64,000 nt of DNA. It comes from Chrysogorgia sp. JL179-B06 (taxonomy: Eukaryota; Cnidaria; Anthozoa; Scleralcyonacea; Chrysogorgiidae). The stretch lies in assembly GCA_035772405.1 (NCBI GenBank), contig JAYKKM010000263.1, positions 5,640,001 to 5,704,000 on the forward strand, written 5' to 3'. The notes under the pieces are model-generated. The model was not told the origin of the DNA and made no database searches. It worked only from the letters and a program-made list of their open reading frames with translations. Position numbers and translations under genes: made by a program. Below, one piece after another: positions 57,922 through 64,000 of the stretch. How positions within the stretch are numbered: the stretch's first letter is position 1; the number at the start of each line of letters is the position of its first letter.

Positions 57922-58784
57922 TGTTTGCAAGCGTTACTGGAAAAAGCCATTATCCACAGAATGTGCTACCAAGTCTACCCTACCAGCTTTCAGAGTGGAA
58001 CTGTCAAACCCATTTACAGTAATTGGCGTTGATTTCGCCGGCCCGATCTACTACAAGGCGCAGAAGTCTACTACGAACAAGGCATACATAGCACTATTCA
58101 CCTGTGCCTGTACCCGAGCAGTCCACCTCAAGCTGTGTCGTGATCTCTCGGTGAACGTATTCCAAAGAGCACTGAAAGAGTTTGTTGCCCGCAGAGGTTG
58201 TCCTCAGACCATTGTAAGTGACAATGGCAAAACGTTTGTCGCTACTGGAAAATGGTTCTGTGCTGAAGAAGGATCCAAATTTGGCAAACTACATGGGAAC
58301 ACTGGATATAACATGGAAGTTCAACCTGGCACGTGCACCATGGTGGGGAGGCTTCTTTGAGTGGCTAATTGGTGTCATGAAGAGAAGTCTGTCCAAAGTT
58401 ATTGGGAGAAGGTTGCTAACCTACCAAGAGTTGGAAGAAGTCCTGCTGGATGTTGAAACCACAATGAACAACAGACCACTGCTTTACCAGGGAGAAGAGT
58501 TTGAACAACCGGTCATCACGCCAAACACATTGTTGAGGGGGAAACCAACCCCGACTTTAGAAGAGGATCTTGAGAAAATTGGAGAAGAGAATGTGACCAA
58601 GCGAGTAAAATTCTTGCAGCAAAGCAAGGAACATTTAAGAAAGAGATTTGTCAAAGAATATGTGCATGCTCTCGAAGAAAGGCAACGATGTTCCACTTCC
58701 ACACAAGGGATCGTAAAAATACCAAAAGTCCTCGATTTGACGCCATGCCATATAAGGCGCATCTGGCGGGAAGAACCGTGTTGA
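57922..58784 (+). pseudogene. BEL integrase core, frameshifted
   Basis: After a frame change near 57925 the core shows GVDFAGPIYY (first Asp) and QTIVSDNGKTF (second Asp). A further frame change near 58250-58300 is needed to reach RAPWWGGFFEWLIGVMKRSL (Glu), the usual BEL integrase E motif, and NNRPLLY...TPNTLLRG. The last codons (TPCHIRRIWREEPC) are read from LTR sequence, so the natural C-terminus is lost. The DDE triad is present but spread over two frames. Confidence 0.85.
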
Positions 58785-58913
58785 CTGTTGAGTATACTGT
58801 ATTACTGTATCAGAGAGAGTAAATATATTTCAATAAAACTAAGGAGAGTACAAGAGAATATTTGTGGTGTGTCAGGAAAACAAGAGGCCAGAGAAAAACA
58901 TACGTTTCCCACA
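58730..58913 (+). repeat. BEL right LTR, lacking its first 53 bases
   Basis: Identical to 53206-53389 except for one A/G change. It starts directly within coding sequence, so a deletion joined the integrase gene to the LTR interior. Confidence 0.85.
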
Positions 58914-59073
58914 GGTATGACAGTATGTCTATATGTGTATATGCCTTAGATGAGGCAAGACTTGCTTGAGAACGCTCTTGGTAAAGCGTAGTTTACTTCA
59001 TATACCATATATATCAGGTTAACTGACGGAAATTAACGTGTGGCGTCTATTTAATTTTCTATAGGAGGTGACT

Positions 59074-59225
59074 ATGGAATCTCTCCTGGCAAAAATTGAA
59101 CGCCTAGAAAAAAGTGCAAATACCAGAACTGTTGTTACCGCCTTACATTTAATTCAGGCTGCTTGCCTGCCAGGAACCAGGACACTACGCTAGAGCCTGC
59201 CCAAGCCGTAGATTGCGGCGTTAGT
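59074..59225 (+). pseudogene. Tyrosine-recombinase element gag, coiled coil and zinc-knuckle remnant
   Basis: MESLLAKIERLEKSANTRT follows a possible splice acceptor (TTTTCTATAG). About 20 codons on, in a shifted frame, CQEPGHYARAC looks like the second half of a CCHC zinc knuckle, followed by an Arg-rich tail and a stop. The middle of gag seems deleted. Confidence 0.5.
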
Positions 59226-59690
59226 ATGTTGTTCTTCAGATAACGGTGGAAAACTTGCCACAGACTTTGATTGTTGTTTGATATGAACTTACGAGAACAG
59301 TATTGTGCTGGATCATAGATTGTTAAAATAGTAATATGTATGTATACATGCATAGGTATATGTTTGTGTGTATATGTATGTATATGTTTATGTGGATGTG
59401 TGGGTATGTGTGTGTGTGTGTGTATGTGTACTTATTATTGCATGTTCATGGAGGGTTAATTGACAAAAAAAAATATTTTTTTTTAAAAATGTACTCCTTA
59501 CCTCACGGAAATATGGAAAGTTTCTGTTTGTTGTTTTGTTCTCCTTGAAGCGGAACCGCCGGGTTTATTAGGGTTACTTCCGCATCGTGTAAAATCCTGC
59601 TCAATGTAAATTGGATAATATAGATCTATCATCATAGTGGGATGCAGTCTTCCTCATTTTTCTTCCCCTCTCTTCATCTAGGTCACCCTA
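59226..59690. other. Non-coding spacer with GT/AT microsatellite
   Basis: Contains a TATGTG/GT-rich tract at 59335-59430 and an A/T run at 59464-59488. No coding sequence recognised. Confidence 0.6.
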
Positions 59691-59699
59691 GAAAATTTT

Positions 59700-61022
59700 G
59701 AGATCCAGTTGAACCAAGCTCTCGCGAATCCGTCCAAAATAAAGTGGTGCTCGTCTCTCGCGGGCTCTCCTCCAGCGGGTCCTTTACCAACTTTGCAGTC
59801 GGTCGCGTTGGGGAGCGTTCTAGCTTCCCCCTCGTACTTAGCCTTCCGCGACCCAGACACATTCGTATCGGGAGAATTACGCCACCACCTACCCTTTTGG
59901 TCGGAAGTTTTAAAGGGTTCAGCAAAACGCGAAGAAATCCTTACGTATATTCGAGATGGTGTCGATATTTTCCCCCTCTTTCAACCATTTAAGGGACAGT
60001 TCGGGAAAAACGATTATGACCACCACAACCACCACCCACATAACCCTTCGTGCAAAAACTTTGACTCCTTCATAACGACCACGATCTTAGAACGTGTACG
60101 CAATGGTTCTATTGCCGTAATTGGGAAAGTTGGTGGGTCCCGCCACCTTATTTAGTAATGCCCTTAACGGTGGAACCGAGTAAGCCTCGCCTTTGTCATG
60201 ACGAGCGTTTCTTGAATTTGTGGATCAAAAACCAACCCTTCTCACCTGACAAACTTACAGACATTCCGCGCTACGTTGGTGTAAATCACTTCCAGACTGT
60301 TATGGATGACAAAAGTGGATAACTTTGGTTTCCAGTGGGCTAATTGGTATTTCTGTTTCCGTACCATACCGTTTGGTTGGAAGGCAAGCGCTTACATTTA
60401 CCACACACTAGGTCTGTCAGCTACCAGCTACGCACGTTCTCTCTGAGTGCCATGTTCACAATATATTGACGATCGTCACGCAGGACAACTGCACATAGCG
60501 CCATCAACCGCGTGCCAAATTTCCCCTTACCCATCCGATTTTTCACTGGCTACGTCAGCAGCTTACATTCTGTGCTTCGTGCTCATACGTCTTGGCTATT
60601 TCATAGGACTTCAGAAATCGGTCCTCATACCTCGACAAATAGTTCCTTACTTGGGTATGCTTATAGACTGCATAAAACAGGCGTTTCTCCTGCCCCAAGA
60701 AAAAAAAGAAAAATTTATCAATCTTACGGAGTCCATATTGGCAAAGAAAACGGTCTCGTTGAACGCTTCGGAAATTTTTTCGGGGAAAACACTTTCCTTA
60801 GCATTAGCCGTCCCAGGGCGCAAGGTTGTTTACGTCGGATGTCTTCTCCGCTATTTCAAAAGCACATCACATAAAACGTTCCTTTATCGGGACGTTTACT
60901 TCTTGAAATTCAGGAGTGGCGTTTCCTGGATTCATGGGACGGCTTCCTACCATGGCGCTCAGAGTTTCATTTCCAGCTTCGTACTTGGTCTGACGCTTCT
61001 AATACGGGCTGGGGAGGAATAA
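59700..61022 (+). pseudogene. Reverse transcriptase of the tyrosine-recombinase element
   Basis: The first frame (59709-60155) holds the N-terminal extension (SELRHHLPFWSEVL-like, EILTYIRDGVDIF). It shifts to PPYLVMPLTVEPSKPRLCHD, then breaks at DDKSG with loss of a short piece before FGFQWANWYFCFRTIPFGWK. After a TGA at about 60444 it reaches the catalytic CSQYIDDRHAGQ (60456-60490). It continues through YLGMLIDCIKQAFLLPQEKK toward the RNase H boundary. YIDDR in place of YxDD plus Leu/Val is typical of DIRS/Ngaro enzymes. At least three frame changes, one deletion and one stop. Confidence 0.8.
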
Positions 61023-61808
61023 TCCAATTATCAAATGGCGCTCAGACAACGGTAAGGAGTCTTTGGTCACCCGAGGAAAGCTCAACCCCCATCGTGATCC
61101 GCGAGGCTCAGGCTCTCCTTAATACTCTCTCAACCACACCAGTTGACTTAGGGAATTCCAGAATTGATTGTCTTGTGGATAACCAGACACTTGTTTACGC
61201 CTGGCAGCGCGGTGGATCGCGTAGTCCGGACTTATCCCATATTCTAAAGGAGATATTCAGTCTCACATTACGATACAACTTCCTACTTTCCTTGTGTTAC
61301 ACTCCTTCAACAGAGAATCCTGCAGACACCCCATCGCGTGTGTTGTCCGATTTAGATTGCACCCTTTCTCGCGATACCTGGTGTAGACTTCAACGGGCAT
61401 TCGGCCCACATACCGTTGGCCTTTCTGGCAAGCACAGCCAATGTATTACCTGATGATTCAGGAGCACCCCTCAAATTCTTCTCGCCATACCCCACACCTG
61501 AAGCTGCGGGTACCAATGCTTTCTCGCAAAATTTGTGCGGGGGAAATGCCTACGTGTTTCGTCCATTTGTCCTCATCGGGCCCGTCCTAAAGTTTTTAGT
61601 CAGTCAGAGTTGTCAGTTCACCATTGTCACCCCAGATCTTTCACCTCGACGTTATTGGTGGCCTTTACTAAAAAGCCGGTCCTCGGCTGCCTTACGTTTA
61701 GGAGAAAAGGGGGAACGAGATATATTACTGTTTCCCACCAAGCATATCGAGCGCTTTCAGACACGCCCTCTCCAATGGGACCTTTGGGCATTTCGTGTAC
61801 TACAATAA
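60995..61808 (+). pseudogene. RNase H and C-terminal tail of the same pol
   Basis: WSDASNTGWGGIIQLSNG, then PIVIREAQALLNTL, VDNQTLVYAWQ and STENPADTPSR mark an RNase H fold with its acidic residues. After another frame change, NAYVFRPFVLIGPVLKFL and TPDLSPRRYWWPLL form the tail typical of DIRS/Ngaro pol. It ends at 61808, shortly before the zinc ribbon of the next gene. Confidence 0.75.
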
Positions 61809-61849
61809 CATTTCTCTACACTCCTACCACAGGTTTACGAACATGTTCC

Positions 61850-63262
61850 CCGCCTCTGGAAACCTGCCGAACGCTGTCCGTCCTGTGCCTACCCTAACGA
61901 CGCCGGTTTTCAGTTCTGTCAGCGGTGTGGCTTTCGGAAAGAGCTTCTCAAATCTTTACCAGCAGCGCGTGTCAACCTACCTTTGGAAAACATCGACGCC
62001 AGATTCCAACATTTACGAGATACACGACGCAAGAAACCGTACGAGTACCAAAAATCATGACTACAGCAAGAACTAGAAGTTTTCCTCGCCTCCCTACCTC
62101 AGACAAAATCTCTTCTTTCCGCTGCGCAAAGGATTTAGTCCACTTTTTGATATGGAAGGACATGGCAGGCAAAACAAAGGTGCACTCCGACGTCTGTTCA
62201 TTCTTCGCCTCCCAGTGTAAGCGTACCACATGCCTGTGTCCCAAGCGATTAGCCGCAGCTACGGTCGATAACTACATCGCAAAATTACGAGCAATCTTTG
62301 CCTCACTTAGAAACGACCTGCAAGATTCACCGGGCTCGGAATATGGCAACCCAGCTAAGCATCCGATGGTGAAACAGTACTTACAATCTATACGAGAGGA
62401 ACAAGCTCAAGCGCGAGTTGCCCCAAAACAAGCGACACCACTATTTCTGGACAAGTTCTCCGCACTGTGTACATTAATCAGATCATTGTTACTCGCACCG
62501 AACACCAGCCCCTGAGATCGATACATCCACGCACGCGACCTAGCTTTCTTCACCATTGACTTTTATTCCGGTGACTGCGCCTCGGATTTAGGGAGACTGA
62601 AAACCAAGGACGTCCTTTCCCTCCCGCATGACGAAGGTTTTCTTTTTCGCCACACATTCGGGAAAACCCTACGTGGTCAACATTCTCATATCTTCGCAGT
62701 GAAACCCCATCCTAATCCCCGCATTTGCCCTGTGGCAACCTTAAAACTTTACATTCTTTTGGCCGATCGCATGGGCGTCGACCTGCGTACAGGTTTCCTC
62801 TTTCGTGTTACGGACTCCAAAGGTCGGATTGTCGATCAACCTTTTATGGGTTCGGCTGTCGCCAATCGTATCAAGAAATACCTTGCAATGCTACATCTGG
62901 ACGAAGGAGAAACCATGCATAGCTTCCGCGCTGGCTGCTCCATCACGCTAGCACTTCTGGGCATCTCAACGGAAGATGTGGCTAAACACTTTGGCTGGAG
63001 GAGCCTTTCCACGGCAGAGTATTATACACAGATCAATAAAGTCATGACACACACGCACTCTACAGATCTCCTGGTCGATAATAGCGCCTCTTCCGCCTCC
63101 CAACCGTGTCCACTAGCCGAGTCTCTGGGACTTGAATTTCAGTCGCGGAACAATCATGGGTTCAATCATTGGTTTTTTGGTTTTTTTTACATGGGTTCTC
63201 CCTCGCTTTTCCTTGACAGGTTTTCTGAGTATTGGAGAGTGAACAATTTATGTAATATATAG
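61850..63262 (+). pseudogene. Tyrosine recombinase with N-terminal zinc ribbon, inactivated
   Basis: A zinc-ribbon-like CPSCAYPNDAGFQFCQRCG starts near 61875. After a frame change near 62055 the recombinase N-domain follows (KDLVHFLIWKDMAGKTKVHS, AKLRAIFASL, VKQYLQSIREEQ, PKQATPLFLDKF). There is an in-frame TGA at 62513-62515. The catalytic domain reads DFYSGDCASDLGRLKT, where the first catalytic Arg is normally found, then TMHSFRAGCSITLALLG (His-x-x-Arg), HFGWRSLSTAEYY with the nucleophilic Tyr. The Arg position is Cys (TGC), consistent with a C-to-T change of CGC. Frame change, stop and lost Arg make it non-functional. Confidence 0.85.
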
Positions 63263-63341
63263 AGTTGTTCAATTAATAAAAAAGTATAAAGAACTAGAGG
63301 GGTTTCTGCATGGGAAGTTTTTAGAGAGTCCAGGTACGCCA

Positions 63342-63420
63342 GGCTAAAATTATTTACCCCATTCTTAATTACTCACAGCACAAGGCATTGTGTGGCAAAG
63401 CGACCAGTGAGAATATAGTA
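63342..63420 (+). repeat. Split direct repeat B1
   Basis: 79 bases, GGCTAAAATTATTTACCCC to GAGAATATAGTA, matching B2 at 63661-63740 with one visible difference (GGCAAAGC against GGCGAAGC). It abuts A2 directly. Confidence 0.9.
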
Positions 63421-63602
63421 CTATTCTCACGGGGCGTTTAGCCTAAGCAATGCCGAATAACGTGATTAATGAAGCACAAAGTACTATTCAGGGCATCAGC
63501 TCCCATGGGAACAAAGATTACTATTTAACAAACCAGGGAAGGTACAATTTTTCATCATTTTTGCCACGAAGACAGACAAGATTTGGCGTGGGGTTTTGTT
63601 TT
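63421..63602 (+). repeat. Split direct repeat A2
   Basis: Right-hand copy of A1. The chance frame across it has no coding meaning. Confidence 0.9.
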
Positions 63603-63660
63603 ATTTTCCCACCCTCCTCCCCTCGGCTGCAACAGGTTCGCTTCGCCACATACTGCCTTG

Positions 63661-63740
63661 GGCTAAAATTATTTACCCCATTCTTAATTACTCACAGCAC
63701 AAGGCATTGTGTGGCGAAGCGACCAGTGAGAATATAGTAC
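63661..63740 (+). repeat. Split direct repeat B2 (element end)
   Basis: Second copy of B1. Its end GTGAGAATATAG is the near reverse complement of the A1 start CTATTCTCAC. Confidence 0.9.
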
Positions 63741-63793
63741 TTACTTCATTTTTACTTTCAAATAAACTCCCATACCAAGGCTTTAGCACGTAG

Positions 63794-64000
63794 TTATATA
63801 TCGTGGCCGCAAATAGATAGCGAGATTGAACAGCAGGTCAAGAATTGTGAAAAGTAGAAGCAGAAAGCACCAGCTGAGGCACCCCTTCATCCCTGGGATG
63901 TAGAAAGGAGAAATGTTTTTCGTGCTAGTGGATGCCTATTCAAAGTGGTTGGAAGTGCATTTGATGAAATCAACAACCTCTACAGCCACAATAGAGAAGC
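63794..64000 (+). pseudogene. Ty3/gypsy integrase fragment (continues beyond window)
   Basis: WPQIDSEIEQQVKNCEK is the end of the integrase zinc domain, with a TAG where the last Cys is expected. KAPAEAPLHPWD follows. After a deletion and frame change the core continues with FFVLVDAYSKWLEV to the window edge, where the first catalytic-Asp region lies. It is unrelated to the tyrosine-recombinase element that ends at 63740. Confidence 0.75.

Larger units (their letters stand above)
53153..58913 (+). mobile_element. BEL/Pao LTR retrotransposon
   Basis: A 237-bp left LTR (53153-53389, TGTGGGAAA...TTTCCCACA) and a partial right LTR (58730-58913) flank gag, protease, reverse transcriptase, RNase H and integrase in BEL order. 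GGTA(T) on both sides is the likely target duplication. The two LTRs differ at one position in 184, which suggests a young copy, yet the internal genes carry a MITE insertion and several frameshifts. Confidence 0.9.
50749..63740 (+). mobile_element. Tyrosine-recombinase retrotransposon (Ngaro/PAT-like split repeats)
   Basis: The left end carries repeat A1 (50749-50939). The right end carries B1 (63342-63420), A2 (63421-63602) and B2 (63661-63740). This A1...B1-A2-B2 order is the split-direct-repeat layout of Ngaro and PAT elements, which replicate through a circle and insert by tyrosine recombinase. Genes in order: a gag exon, a zinc-knuckle gag remnant, RT/RNase H and a tyrosine recombinase. 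A BEL/Pao element (53153-58913) interrupts it; the native length is about 7.2 kb. Every long gene has lesions. Confidence 0.85.

Noticed and set aside
59678..59992. Minus- and plus-strand frames over the RT N-terminus
   Set aside because: Shadows of the DIRS/Ngaro pol frame at 59709-60155.
21864..64000. Joining the gag fragment at 21864 and the integrase fragment at 63794 into one Ty3/gypsy element
   Set aside because: They are 42 kb apart with several complete elements between and no LTRs; they are separate remnants.

Overview
This is a eukaryotic, AT-rich, repeat-dominated window with no sign of a bacterial or organellar genome. Intron-like splice sites, LINE, BEL/Pao, tyrosine-recombinase, P, hAT-like, Harbinger and Academ-like elements, tRNA-derived SINEs and TTAGGG-type interstitial telomere-like tracts all point to an invertebrate metazoan. 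The mix (esterase-type LINE ORF1, THAP-type P transposase, several multicopy families that I associate with cnidarians) best fits an anthozoan, but the sequence does not prove this. I see at most one candidate host gene: PHD-finger coding sequence followed by a tandemly duplicated PWWP-like exon. Almost everything else is mobile DNA or its wreckage, much of it nested.

Layout. 1-4410 (-) is a LINE with an esterase-type ORF1 and the start of ORF2. Its ORF1 is split by a 2.4 kb hAT-like element (1622-4006, 5-bp target duplication). 4416-4620 is a microsatellite. 4621-6511 (-) is a second LINE whose protein starts with a signal peptide, a 2A-like motif and a PHD-like zinc cluster. 6540-7449 is a foldback element. 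8.7-9.0 kb holds two head-to-head SINE pieces. 11061-18236 is a degraded element with about 450-bp terminal inverted repeats and unfamiliar small genes. Its left repeat was invaded by an apparently intact single-ORF LINE (11470-14961) with signal peptide, 2A motif, endonuclease and reverse transcriptase. 20.6-25.5 kb holds fragments of a transposase-like family, a Ty3/gypsy gag, a DUF3987-like exon and a LINE reverse transcriptase.

25518-34391 is a nest. An outer element with long terminal inverted repeats carries an Academ-like gene (nuclease-like acidic motifs plus a CXC-type cysteine cluster). That gene is split by a complete P-type transposon (26445-31372) with 31-bp termini, a THAP transposase and a second, intact C2H2 gene. 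35.1-41.2 kb carries LINE 3' ends, a TTAA-flanked 2.3 kb element and the PHD coding sequence. 41.8-46.2 kb is a ten-copy exon-bearing tandem array. 46.8-50.4 kb has a Harbinger fragment, a second hAT-like copy (47840-49881) and a LINE fragment.

50749-63740 is a tyrosine-recombinase retrotransposon with split direct repeats (A1, B1-A2-B2). A BEL/Pao element (53153-58913) lies inside it, and a 322-bp palindromic MITE (54101-54422) sits in the BEL gag. The window ends in a Ty3/gypsy integrase fragment. The genes mostly do not work together as a pathway: each set belongs to one selfish element, and most carry frameshifts or stops. Apparently intact reading frames are the LINE protein at 11482-14715, the C2H2 protein at 26582-27694 and the 62-residue protein at 14995-15183.
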